Assembly: GCA_023053685.1 (NCBI GenBank)
Contig: JALIGW010000219.1
Location: 1 to 64,000, forward strand
DNA length: 64,000 bases
Direction: 5' to 3'
From: Diadophis punctatus similis
Lineage: Eukaryota; Chordata; Lepidosauria; Squamata; Dipsadidae
Below, in pieces: positions 32,112-41,958 of this stretch (the first letter of the stretch is position 1; each line of letters opens with the position of its first letter). Under the pieces are notes generated by a model. That model saw only the letters and a program-made list of their open reading frames with translations. It did no database searches and was not told the DNA's origin. Both the position numbers and the translations under genes were made by a program.

Positions 32112-32545
32112 TTTATTATTAGAGTTGGAAGGGACCTTGTAGGTCATCTAGTCCAATCCCCTGCTCAAGCAGGAGTCCCTATACCATTTGAGACAGATGG
32201 CAGTCCAGTCTCCCCTTGAAGGTCGCAAGTGATGGGGCTCCCACAACCTCCGCTGGCAATCTGTTCCACTGGTTGATCGCTCTCACCGTCAGAAAGTTTC
32301 TCCTCACTTCCAGGTTGAATCTCTCCTTGGTCAGCTTCCATCCATTATTCCTTGTTTGGCTTTCTGGTGCTATAGAGAACAGCCTGACCCCCTCCTCTCT
32401 GTGGCATCCCCTCAAGTATTGGAACACTGCTATCATGTCACCCCTGGTCCTTCTCTTCGCCAGACTGGCCAAGCTCAGTTCCTGCAACCGCTCTTTGTAT
32501 GTTTTATTTTCCAGACCCTTTATCATCCTGGTTGCTCTCTTCCTT
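32112..32545 (-). repeat. CR1 LINE 3' end, antisense
   Basis: GAGTTGGAAGGGACCTTGTA through to TTTATCATCCTGGTTGCTCT. One antisense frame stays open for 115 codons (32179-32526), so this copy is fairly young, but it is only the C-terminal piece. Confidence 0.85.
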
Positions 32546-33172
32546 CTCTTCCTCGTTTGTAAGGAAGGAGCAGGAGGGCTCCAGAAAATGACCCACCTCT
32601 CATTCTAATTTGGGAAACCGGTTTTTAAATTCTGAATCATGTAAGGACTGCAACTAGCAGTGCAAAAGGTCAACATCTTGCTAAGGCAACACTGTCATTG
32701 CTTTAATGTAATGGAAACATCCCTTTGAATGTCAGCATACCAAATGTAATGAAAGGATCACTTCAAAGTTACTTCATATAAAACTTCTGAGTTTCACCTC
32801 TATTAAGTTTCCCTAAAGAAACTTTGCTAGCTTCTTCAAAACTCTTTTAAGTTCCCAACAGATTTTCGAAGGAAATTGGTTTTCAATTAGCACATTTGCC
32901 AGATTTCTTTCCATATCCATTTTTATTCATTTAATTGAAGTTTGCTTTTGAGTCAAACAACATAAACATTGAACAAATCCTTCTGTATCAAACTCGGAGA
33001 CTTTGCATGCCTTTAGGTTTGAAGTGGCCAAAGGATGCATCTGGGTGTCTTCTTGAAGAAGCCAATATCAATTTTTTTACAAATAAATGTGCTAGTTTGG
33101 AGAAGTGTTACTTTAGTTCCTATATTTAAAGATCTGGATCTGTACAATCTCTACGTCCTTGCTTTTAGATTG
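32546..33172. other. AT-rich single-copy-looking segment
   Basis: Nothing recognised. Confidence 0.3.
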
Positions 33173-33180
33173 GTCTGGAC

Positions 33181-33391
33181 GCAGGGGTGAAATCCAGCAG
33201 GTTCTGACAGGTTCTGGAGAACCTGTAGAGGAAATTTTGAGTAGTTCAGAGAACCGGCAAAAACTGGCCCCAGAGTGGGGAGGGAATGGAGATTTTGCAG
33301 TATCCTTTCCCTGCCACGCCCACCAAGCCACACCACGCCCACCAAGCCACGCCCACAGAGCCAGTAGTTAAAAAAATGGATTTTACCCCTG
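33181..33391. mobile_element. hAT-like MITE (about 210 bp), single-unit relative of 2359-3799
   Basis: Ends CAGGGGTGAAATCCAGCAGG and GGATTTTACCCCTG; flanks GTCTGGAC/GTCTGGAG (33173-33180, 33392-33399). It contains one copy of the 40-bp unit that forms the 2.4-3.7 kb minisatellite. Confidence 0.8.
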
Positions 33392-33510
33392 GTCTGGAGT
33401 GGTCAAAGATAACTTGAATTCTTGCTTTGGTTGAGGATATAACAAGGGCCATGAGTAGACTAACAGTAGATTGAATTTGTACTCCTTTAAAAAAAATACA
33501 TAGCTTAAAC

Positions 33511-33646
33511 CAGTGTTTCCCAACCTTGGCAACTTGAAGATGTCTGGACTTCAACTCCCAGAATTCCCCAGCCAGCATTCGCTGGCTGTGGAATTCTGGG
33601 AGTTGAAGTCCAGACATCTTCAACTTGCCAAGGTTGGTAAACACTG
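33511..33646. mobile_element. Fold-back hAT MITE (136 bp)
   Basis: CAGTGTTTCCCAACCTTGGC with a near-perfect complement, ending AAACACTG. The flanks are not a clean 8-bp TSD. Confidence 0.8.
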
Positions 33647-33654
33647 GTAAACAA

Positions 33655-33985
33655 AAGAAATTTAAGCAATATTAAACAGTGACAGGAAGATAAATTTTTC
33701 TGTAATTTTAATTAATTCTATTACATTAATTAATTAATTAATTAATGTAACAGTTGAGAATCTACTTTTGAGATTTTTTTCAAGAGAATTTCAAAGAGGT
33801 GTTCTTGCTCTAGTAGCAACAAGATGGTGTGTGTGAGTGTCATTATTGCACAATCCCTCTCTTCAGTTTGGTATGCGGTCTTCCTGGCTTCCCATGCCAA
33901 CGTTCAATACCATGGGAAGACACCATCAACAGTGAACTCTATTTATGGGGCACTTTCCATTGCTCCTGCTATCACTAAGCAGTTG
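33655..33985. other. Short unassigned segment with an ATTA palindrome
   Basis: Contains TACATTAATTAATTAAT..TAATGTA at 33722-33751. Nothing else recognised. Confidence 0.3.
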
Positions 33986-33993
33986 TCCTATTG

Positions 33994-34544
33994 CAGTGAT
34001 GGCGAACCTTTTTAGGTTCGCGTGCCAAAAAGGGGGGGGTGCGCGCGCTAGCGCGCTCTCGCGTTCCCACACCCATTCTCTCCCCCCACGCATGCGCACA
34101 ACACCCCCCCATGCTGCCCCCTGCACATGCGCACACACCCCCACCCCCGCGCAAAGGCCTTACCGGAGCCTGGGCCGGTAAAAAACGACGAAACGGGCAA
34201 ACCGGAAGTTCGGAAAAATGCACTTCCGGTTTGTCCGTTTCGTCGTTTTTTGCATTCCGGGGCTTCAGGGAGCTTCCCTGAACCCTCCGGAGTGCAAAAA
34301 ACAGCTCACTGGCAAACCGGAAGTGCGTTTTTCCGAACTTCCGGTTTGTCCGTTTTGTAGTTTTTTGCATTCCGGGGCTTCAGGGAGCTTCCCTGAACCC
34401 TCCGGAGTGCAAAAAACAGCTCACCGGCAAACCGGAAGTGCGTTTTTCCGCACTTCCGGTTTGCCGGTGGGCAACGCTCGCGTGCCCTCCGCTATGGCTC
34501 CGCGTGCCACCTGTGGCACGCGTGCCATAGGTTCGCCACCACGG
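33994..34544. mobile_element. hAT, CAGTGATGG family (551 bp)
   Basis: Ends CAGTGATGGCGAACCTTTTT and TAGGTTCGCCACCACGG; exact TSD TCCTATTG (33986-33993, 34545-34552). The interior is a set of inverted and direct repeats of ACTTCCGGTTTGTCCGTTT. Confidence 0.9.
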
Positions 34545-34552
34545 TCCTATTG

Positions 34553-35320
34553 TGCCCTTGAAAAATAAATAATTTCTGTTACCCTTACGGAAATTCAGAG
34601 AAACTCTCTACCCGGTTTCTCTATCCTAAAATTGAGTGGAACATTTTGAAAGGCCAATTCATTTTCAGAATGAACTCTAGGTGAAACCGTTGGGCCACCA
34701 GGAGTTTTAATCAAAACATTTTCTCACCTCCTTGAAACGTCTGAGGACAAGCCAAGACATGGCTGACTTTTGGATGGCGTGAAGGTTGAAAGAGGTGCTA
34801 TTTTGACAGGGAAAGAGCTCCACAGAGAAGACATGCTGCATGTTCGACCTTCCCGTGGCTTTCTCCCTCACAACCCATCCACGGATGAAAGAACATTACC
34901 GGTGAGATGAAGGCAAGGTGCAAGGTAGGGGAAGAAGAGGTTTATGGATTGTCAGTTTCCAAAATGTGGACCACAAGGGTGTATTTTTGGAGAGAATTTT
35001 CTCATGTTAAAATTAACAGTGCCAATTATTGTAGGTATCGTTTCTTCAGATTTGTACTATTTTTCAGGATGGCCTTTGATGGTCCAGTCTCTCAAAGATA
35101 GCTGATGTGATGGGAAAACAGGTTAATGAAGTCCCACCACAATTCCCTCAGAAGAGTTCAGATGGTCCCCCTCTACACATTTAATTAACTTCCTCCTTTG
35201 TCACACTGGTAGAAACTTCTGGAGGAGTACTTTATTACAGGTTTTGGAGCCCTCACTTAGGAGTTTTGGAATAAGCATCCCAATTGACTTAATTATTAAT
35301 TGAGACTAAGTATGGCCCAA
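34553..35320. other. Single-copy-looking segment
   Basis: No repeat or exon recognised. Confidence 0.3.
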
Positions 35321-35390
35321 GAGCCAGTTTGGTGTAGTGGTTAAGGCACCAGGATAGAAACCAGGAAATTGGGAGTTCTAGTCCTGCCCT

Positions 35391-35986
35391 AGTTCTAGTC
35401 CTGGAGAAGGTAATGATGCTAGGAATGGTTAGCGCAGGGGTTGGCAACCTTAAACACTCAAAGAGCCACAATGGTCCTAACCGAAAGCCCCCCATTCAAT
35501 TCTAGAGCCAACCAGAAGTCTGGTTCCCCCACCATAGAGTCTCCTCCTAGCGCAGCGTCTTTTTTCCTCTGCCGACCAGAAATCCGGTTCCCCCACCATA
35601 GAGTCTCCTCCTAGTGCATCGTCCTTTTTCCTCTGCTGACAGGAAGTCTGGTTCCCCCCACCATAGAGTCTCCTCCTAGCACAGCGTCCTTTTTCCTCTA
35701 CCTGTCCTAACCGAAAGCCCTATCAATTGTGGAGCCAACTGGCGACAGGGAGCTGCAGCAGAGGGATGAAAGAGCCACGTGTGGCTCCAGAGCCACAGGT
35801 TGCCGACCCCTGGGTTAGTGGAACAAGGAGAAGAGGCAAGCAAAGAGCATGCTGGCTTGATAACATCAAAACTGATGCAAAGTTGAACATCCAACAACTG
35901 AAAGAAGCTGTGTTTGATAGGTTAGCATGGAGAGCACCTGCTTATAAAGTGGCCAAGAGTTGGACACAACTAAATGGTTTAAATAG
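35391..35986 (+). pseudogene. BovB (RTE) LINE ORF C-terminal fragment
   Basis: With the inner hAT removed, one frame reads as the BovB ORF2 C-terminus (RRRGKQRACWLDNIKTDAK, then DRLAWRAPAYKVAKSWTQL), followed by the BovB 3' end. 5'-truncated and inactive; inserted in a Sauria SINE. Confidence 0.85.
35435..35812. mobile_element. hAT (378 bp) nested in BovB
   Basis: Ends CAGGGGTTGGCAACCTTAAA and CAGGTTGCCGACCCCTG; TSD GGTTAGCG/GGTTAGTG (35427-35434, 35813-35820). Inside, a unit of about 64 bp (GGTTCCCCCACCATAGAGTC..) is tandemly repeated three times. Confidence 0.9.
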
Positions 35987-36125
35987 CAGTCCTGCCATAG
36001 AAAGCCAGCTTGGTGACCTTGAGCCAGCCACTATCTCTCAGCCCTAGGAAGGAGGCAATGGCAAACCACCTCTGAAAAACCTTGCCAAGAAAATGGCAGA
36101 GATTTATCCAGGAAGTTTCTGAGAA

Positions 36126-36660
36126 CTGGGCACAATTGTATGGAAGGGGGAAAAAATGTCCTACCTGGCACTAAGGGAGATGAACCCTTGAGGTTGCCTC
36201 TTCTCTAAGATCTAAAGATGCTTTGTGATATGTCACTATCATGCGCAGAGTTTCTCATCTCATCGTCGGCAGAGACAGAGACAGACGGCATGTGGAACAC
36301 TTTGTGTCTTCACTTGGGTCACTGTTGCTAGGGAGATGCAGCTGAAAATGGGATAAGTGATTGATAGTAGCGTGCAGTCATTCCATCTCCTTTGAATCTA
36401 CCTGGCTTAAGTATTTTAATGGGCATTAGATTGCTCCCTATGGACCATTTCTTATAGCAAAATTGGACCTTGGCATTTCAAAATCAGAACATGACCATTT
36501 AGAAAACAAGAAAAACAACAGCTAGGAGAGGACGTAATTTTTTTTTAAAAAAAAAACACCTCTTCAAAGAAATGTGTTTTATTAGTGTGCATTCAAATTG
36601 TAAAAGGTCTCTCTTTAGGCACCAGTCCAATCATATTTGACTTCAGCTTGCTCTAGATTC
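36126..36660. other. Single-copy-looking segment
   Basis: Nothing recognised apart from an A/T run near 36540. Confidence 0.3.
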
Positions 36661-36671
36661 AATACCTAGAT

Positions 36672-36789
36672 CAGGGGTCTTCAAACTTGGCAACTTTAAG
36701 ACTTGTGGACTTCAACTTCCAGAATTCTCCAGCCAGCTATGGGAGTTGAAGTCCACAAGTCTTAAAGTTGCCAAGTTTGGGGACCCCTG
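36672..36789. mobile_element. Fold-back hAT MITE (118 bp)
   Basis: CAGGGGTCTTCAAACTTGGC and its complement; exact TSD ACCTAGAT (36664-36671, 36790-36797). Immediately followed at 36798-36872 by the left arm of a related element (CAATGTTCCTCAACCTTGGC). Confidence 0.9.
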
Positions 36790-36998
36790 ACCTAGATCAA
36801 TGTTCCTCAACCTTGGCAGCTTGAAGATGACGTGTGGATTTCAGACTCCCAGAATTCCCCAGCCGGTGTTGATCTAGCTAACATCCTGACTGGTTAGCAC
36901 AAAATGGTCAGCAAACCCTCCCAACGCCTCTTCCTTCTTGGTACCAACCCTTTTCGATAGGAAAGAAATGCAGATCTGCTCTTTCCTTCAACCAGAAG

Positions 36999-37001
36999 TG
37001 A

Positions 37002-37085
<84 letters not shown>

Positions 37086-37086
37086 G
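36999..37086. repeat. (GAAA)n microsatellite
   Basis: About 21 GAAA units. Confidence 0.95.
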
Positions 37087-37381
37087 ATATGGATTCTAGA
37101 TCCCATGGGGCCTGGACTTCAAAAATAATGTGATTGAGCTATGGGAATTCTTCAGTTCACACAGCTGAGGGAGAAAACCAGAGGAAGGGAAAATTTGGGC
37201 AAACTTTGAAGGGCTCCAATTTATTCCAAGTGGACCCTGCTGGCCTTAACCAACTCTCAACTAGCAATTATCCCCATTGAGGCTCAACCTATCCCTTTGA
37301 TGAGGTTTTGTGGCATGGTTTTGTGTACGAATGTAGCATGTTTGTTTGATTGTTTGATTGGGGGAGATGGATCATCTTCAG

Positions 37382-37619
37382 GAGCCGAGGTGACGCAGTG
37401 GTTAAAAGCAGCACTGCAACCTACTTCAGCTGACTGCTAGTTCAGCAGTTCAGCTATTCAAATCTCACTGGCTCAAAGTTGACTCAGCCTTCCATCCTTC
37501 TGAGGTCGGTAAAATGAGGACCCAGATTGTTGGGGGCAATATGCTGAACTCTGTAAACCGCTTAGAGAGGGCTGTAAAGCACTATGAAGCGGTATATAAG
37601 TCTAAGTGCTATTGCTATT
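37382..37619 (+). repeat. tRNA-headed SINE downstream of SSTR5
   Basis: Full sense copy from GAGCCGAGGTGACGCAG to the GCTATT tail, about 0.4 kb past the receptor's stop codon. Confidence 0.85.
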
Positions 37620-37731
37620 CACAGTCTCCAATCTTCATCTGCAATTTAATAAATTGGAACAAGGGAGGCCTTCTGCTATGGAAGTCGTAACAATTGTTCC
37701 TTCCTTTATACAACATACAGTAGCTTAACCT

Positions 37732-37737
37732 TTTATT
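37732..37737 (-). terminator. SSTR5: Candidate AATAAA poly(A) signal of SSTR5
   Basis: TTTATT on the plus strand reads AATAAA on the minus strand about 280 nt past the SSTR5 stop. It is the first canonical hexamer I noticed there. SSTR transcripts can have longer 3' UTRs, so this is only a candidate. Confidence 0.3.
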
Positions 37738-38016
37738 TTTTTGTATCGTATGTGTCTATGTACCTGTGGAAAACCTTCATGGGGGAGAGAGCAAGAATGA
37801 ATGGAGTACAATCGGTTCTTTTCGGTTACCAGTTGTGAAACTTTTCACGACACCCAGAGTTCTAGGGTGAACACAGCAACAAAGGGCTGGGAAAGAAAAC
37901 TTCTGTACATTAACCTAGAAGGTGAGGTAACCACCTTCTCCTGGCCCAGTCCTCTTGCAGTAGATGCCATCATGTATTTCAATCCAGATACGTCTCTCTT
38001 GAAGTCACAAGACTTT

Positions 38017-39111
38017 CTACACCTTGCTAGTCAGCATGTGCCCATTGAAGTTGTCGCTCCTCTGAGGCAGCATCGTGACTTTCAGATGGGTACTCTTCTC
38101 CTGCCGGAGTTCGGTGGGGTCACCGTCTTCAATGCTATTGCCTTTATGGAGGCACAGGACCTTCTGAAAGCTCTGCTTGAAATTTTCCGAAAGAAAGCCA
38201 TAAAGGATGGGATTGGCACAGCTGTTGGCGTAAGACAGAACCACCACAAAAGAGAAAATGCCCACCAAGATGGGTTCCTCTGGCAAGATGAATATCAAAT
38301 TGACAATATTGACAATGTAGAAGGGAAGCCAGCAGAAAACAAAGACCACCACTATGATGACCACCATTTTAGTCACTTTCCGCTCCGACCGCCGGCGTCT
38401 TGTAGAGCCAACTCTGATCCCAGAGGATTTCACTTTAATGACAATCAACAAATAGCAGAGGCATATCACCAGCAAGGGACCAAAGAAACCCAGCACTGAT
38501 GTGTAGATGATAAACACAGCTGACCAGATCTCAATTGGATCAGGCCAGGTCATGTTACAGGTATGAAAATCTTCCTGGACATCAGCAAATATAATCATGG
38601 GAAGGACCACCAAAAAGGATAAAGTCCAGACAGCCACACTGATCAATTTGGCTATTCTTGGCTGGCGCCACTTGGTAGATTTAATAGGATGGACCACTGC
38701 AAGATACCGGTCGAGGCTCATGACAGTCAGGCAAAAGATGCTGGTGAATTGGTTAATGCCATCAAAAGCAGTCACTAGCCTACAGGTGAATGTTCCAAAG
38801 GGCCAGTAGGAGATGGCATTTTGGGTGGCGAGGAATGGCAAGCCCAACATGAAGAGGACATCAGCGATGGCTAAGTTCAGAATGTAGATGTTGGTCACGG
38901 TCTTCATTTTGGCGTAACGCAAAACCACATAGATGACCAAAGTGTTCCCACTCAGTCCGATGACACAAACCAGAAGGTAAATTATCGGTATGAAGACAGG
39001 ACGGATATTGGAGGAGGCGGAAAAATCTGTAACCGTTGCATTGTCTGTTGCGTTTGTCAAAAAGAAGGCATTAATATCTGGAAACGTGGTAGATAGGTGC
39101 AAAGGATCCAT
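38017..39111 (-). CDS. SSTR5: Somatostatin receptor type 5 (class A GPCR)
   Basis: The 364-residue frame encodes a seven-transmembrane receptor for somatostatin/cortistatin peptides; the family couples mainly through Gi/o at the plasma membrane. Seen in the sequence: N-glycosylation sites at N20, N24 and N186; a likely disulfide C110-C185; the ligand-binding aspartate of TM3 (D117); DRY at 134-136; CWLPF at 260-264; the family signature around [11 protein letters not shown] at 296-306; a candidate palmitoylated Cys320; and a C-terminal TSKV resembling a PDZ ligand. The start is the ATG at 39111, in a strong Kozak context (A at -3, G at +4). The open frame extends four codons further upstream but only to a TTG. 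The MDPL start and the 364-aa length agree with mammalian SSTR5; the ECL2 and C-tail pattern fits SSTR5 better than SSTR2 or SSTR3. Single coding exon, no breaks. Orthology is inferred from remembered family sequences, not from an alignment. Confidence 0.95.
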   Translation of the reverse strand: MDPLHLSTTFPDINAFFLTNATDNATVTDFSASSNIRPVFIPIIYLLVCVIGLSGNTLVIYVVLRYAKMKTVTNIYILNLAIADVLFMLGLPFLATQNAISYWPFGTFTCRLVTAFDGINQFTSIFCLTVMSLDRYLAVVHPIKSTKWRQPRIAKLISVAVWTLSFLVVLPMIIFADVQEDFHTCNMTWPDPIEIWSAVFIIYTSVLGFFGPLLVICLCYLLIVIKVKSSGIRVGSTRRRRSERKVTKMVVIIVVVFVFCWLPFYIVNIVNLIFILPEEPILVGIFSFVVVLSYANSCANPILYGFLSENFKQSFQKVLCLHKGNSIEDGDPTELRQEKSTHLKVTMLPQRSDNFNGHMLTSKV

Positions 39112-39151
39112 GGTGGTGTCCAATTCTACAAAAGACGTAGGCTGTTCTAGG

Positions 39152-39173
39152 CTGTTTTAATTAGAGAAAAGAA
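39152..39173 (-). promoter_or_regulatory. SSTR5: Candidate splice acceptor of the SSTR5 5' UTR intron
   Basis: On the minus strand a pyrimidine-rich run (TTCTTTTCTC) is followed by TAATTAAAACAG, with the AG at 39153-39152. This would leave a 40-nt leader in the coding exon before the ATG. A second CAG lies 10 nt further downstream. Mammalian SSTR genes often have an upstream non-coding exon, so an intron here is plausible. No donor was assigned. Confidence 0.4.
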
Positions 39174-39299
39174 TATATCCAGTTTTGTTTCTATTGTTCA
39201 ACATTTTCATGCTGGAAGAAAAAAGAAACAGTGATTAAAAGGTTATTTCATCACCCCAGAATTCTACAGTTGGAAAGGACCATTAAGGATCCCTTAGAA

Positions 39300-39770
39300 C
39301 AGCGGTTCTCAACCTGGGGGTCGGGACCCCTTTGGGGGTCGAACGACCATTTCCCAGGGGTCGCCCCGGCATCCTCACTCCCCCCCACTGCCACAAGCCT
39401 GGCCATATCGATATCGTGCCCCACAACCTGCGCCCCCACCGTGACCCACCCCGCCGCCACCATTTCGGTTCTTTTACCCTCTGTGCATGCGCAAAGTGTT
39501 CTGCGCATGCGCAGAGGGTAAAAGAACCCAAATGGCGGCGTCCGGGCAAAGTCTCCAGATCCGGGTGAGGTCTCCGCTCGCTGGGAGCTTTTCGAGCCCT
39601 GTGACCCAGGGGTGAAATGCTCCCGGTTCGCTCTTGCCTGTCGGTCGTCGCAGAGCCGATGGAGCATGCGCAGAGGGTAAAAGAACCCAAATGGCGGTGG
39701 CAGGGTGGGTCGCGGTGGGGACGCGGGGGCAGGGCGGGGGTCGCGGCATTAGGAAGGTTGGGAACCGCTG
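39300..39770. mobile_element. SPIN-like hAT (471 bp) upstream of SSTR5
   Basis: Ends CAGCGGTTCTCAACCTGGGG and GAAGGTTGGGAACCGCTG; exact TSD CCTTAGAA (39292-39299, 39771-39778). Its left end lies 189 bp upstream of the SSTR5 ATG. It contains TGCGCATGCGCA (39502) and AAATGGCGGC (39530), and a partly nested stretch near 39608-39700 repeats the module. Confidence 0.9.
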
Positions 39771-39779
39771 CCTTAGAAG

Positions 39780-40142
39780 CAGAGGTGGGTTCTTCCCGGT
39801 TCGCACTGGTTCTATAGAACCAGTAGCAAACCGCTGGTGACGTCACAGAGCTGGTTCAGTCAGTGCCGGTCCGTGGACGCCGCCATCTTTTTTTTGGAAA
39901 AAAAATTTTGGGGGAAAAATTATTTTGGGGGAATTTTTTGCTGATTTTTTTCTTCTGCGCATGCGCAGAAGCTGAGTTTCTGGCACTGCGCATGCACCAC
40001 CATCTTTTTTTGGCTTTTTTTGAAATTTTTGGCACTGTGCATGCACATGCGCGCGCAAAGCATGCACGCGCAAAGCATGCATGAGACCACGCGGCGTGGG
40101 AGGAAGTGAACTGGCAGCGAGGTAAGTTAGAACCCACCCCTG
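39780..40142. mobile_element. hAT (363 bp) abutting the SPIN-like copy
   Basis: Ends CAGAGGTGGGTTCTTCCCGG and GTTAGAACCCACCCCTG; exact TSD CTTAGAAG (39772-39779, 40143-40150), overlapping the TSD of the neighbour. TGCGCATGCGCA at 39956. Confidence 0.9.
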
Positions 40143-40150
40143 CTTAGAAG

Positions 40151-40582
40151 CCCTCTCACCATGACTGCTAAAACTGATAACACAGTTGCCCCCAACTTGA
40201 AATGGGAGGACAAATGAAAACTATTAGAAATGAAGTCTATATGCACTCTCAGAGTTGAGCTCAACTCCTGGTGATTTTATGGATGCATCCATGTCACTTT
40301 CTTAACAATAGCATGGACATGCATTCTTCCAGAATGACCCTTTAATCTATATACCCGGGAAGACGTGGAGCAAGTTATGCTCATGTCCCTACCAAGATCT
40401 CTGAGGCCTTCCATAATGGCTCTAGTCTTGTGGATGTTCAACAGGTCAACAGAGAATATGGCAGAAGAAGCAAAGAATATGCTCAGTGGCAATTTGTGTG
40501 GATGAATGCTTTGCCCTGGGGTGAGAAAACAACCCTTAAAGAGAAATTAACCAGCCCAATTTGGTCAACAGCATGGAATGTG
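40151..40582. other. Single-copy-looking segment
   Basis: Nothing recognised; could include upstream SSTR5 sequence. Confidence 0.3.
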
Positions 40583-40590
40583 AACAAGAT

Positions 40591-41016
40591 TAGGGGTAGG
40601 CTGCTGGGGGTCCACAGGGGTTCGGGAGAACCCCTAACTAAGATTCTGTGCAGTTCGGAGAATCCCCAAATCCCACTCCTGGCTGGCCCTGCTCCCCCAC
40701 CCCACCCCTCCCAGGAGTCCCCAAGCTGCCCATTTTGGGTGCAGATAAATGCAGGGCGCATGTGGAGGCTCAGGGAGGGTGCAAAACGGGCCTACCAGAA
40801 GTTCGGGAACGTCGGAAATGGGCCTGTTTTCGGCCTTCAGAGAGCCTCCGGAGCCTGGGGAGGCTGTTTTTGCCCTCCCGGCGGTTTGAGGAAAGCCTCC
40901 AGAGCCCGGGGAAGGCAAAAATGTCCCCCCTGCCATGGTGCAGGAGGCCGACTAGGCCACGCCCACCCAGCAACCGGGCAGAGAACCCCTTGCTAAAATT
41001 TTGAAGCCCACCCCTG
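40591..41016. mobile_element. hAT MITE (426 bp), GGGTGGGCTGCTGG family
   Basis: Ends TAGGGGTAGGCTGCTGGGGG and TTTGAAGCCCACCCCTG; exact TSD AACAAGAT (40583-40590, 41017-41024). Confidence 0.9.
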
Positions 41017-41149
41017 AACAAGATTGGGGCTTTGCCTCATCTTTCTACCATGTAGTCAACCATGAGGCAAATTGGGGTACTGCTGACCCTCAACCTCCCA
41101 GAAGGCAACGACACTTGAACTGAACGGAGCTATCCAGGGAGTACTAGCC

Positions 41150-41950
41150 CAAAGTGACCAGATTTTTTTTTCTTCAAGCGGGACACCATTGACGGGGATG
41201 GGTTTCTCCATTTGAGTTTTGCCCTCTGCGCATGCGCAGAGGGCAAAAGAAGGCAAATGTTGGCGTCCAGATGGGGGGGGAGGCCGCAATGGCTTGGGCT
41301 GGCTGGCAGGCAAGATCCTTACAACCGTCAGATGACGCTCTCGGTGCGCTGTTTTAATTCTTAAAACTCTTAATACTGGGGAAAGTCCCAGGTAGGACGC
41401 GCACCCCGTCCTGCCCGCCAGTCCTGCCCTGCCCGCCCAACCCCCAGCAAGAGACGCGCGTCCTACCTGGACTTTCCCCAGTAGCTCCAGTCGCGTTCCT
41501 TGCTAAGCGCCCAGAGCAGAGCAGCCCCTTCCAAAAGATAACGTCTCGCGATCTTTTGGAAGGGGCTGCTCTGCTCTGGGCGCTTAGCAAGGAACGCGAC
41601 TGGAGCTACTGGGAAAAGTCCCAGGTAGGACGCGCGCCCCGTCCCGCCCACCAGTCCTGCCCCGCCCGCCCAACCCCCAGCAAGAGACGCGCGTCCTACC
41701 TGGACTTTCCCCAGTAGCTTAAGGTGACCAGATGTCCCGATTTTGAGAGGGCCTGCTGCTGCTGCTGCTGCCCCTGCGGCTGGGCCCAACCTGGCCGTCC
41801 TCGAGTGCCTGCAGGCCGATTTTTTGAAAGAATGCCCTAGTCGGGCATTGTTTTAAAAAATCGGGACTTTTTAAGAGGGCGGGCGGGACGCGGGACAAAT
41901 GATTAAAAAGCGGGTCTGTCCCGCCAAAATCGGGACGTCTGGTCACCTTA
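41150..41950. mobile_element. hAT (801 bp), TAAGGTGACCAG family, different core
   Basis: Ends CAAAGTGACCAGATTTT and GTCTGGTCACCTTA; exact TSD TACTAGCC (41142-41149, 41951-41958). The core contains a palindrome around 41475-41610 (AGCTCCAGTCGCGTTCCTTG and its complement) plus two direct copies of an about 100-bp GTCCCAGGTAGGACGCGC block. NRF1-like motif at 41227. Confidence 0.85.
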
Positions 41951-41958
41951 TACTAGCC

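Larger units (their letters stand above)
35321..36125 (+). repeat. Sauria-type SINE split by a BovB insertion
   Basis: The head GAGCCAGTTTGGTGTAGTGG runs to AGTCCTGCCCT (35390) and resumes at AGTCCTGCCATAGAAAGCC (35988) with GGTGACCTTGAGCCAGCC. The duplicated AGTCCTGCC marks the insertion target. Confidence 0.8.

Noticed and set aside
37801..38499. 232-codon plus-strand frame
   Set aside because: Antisense shadow of SSTR5.
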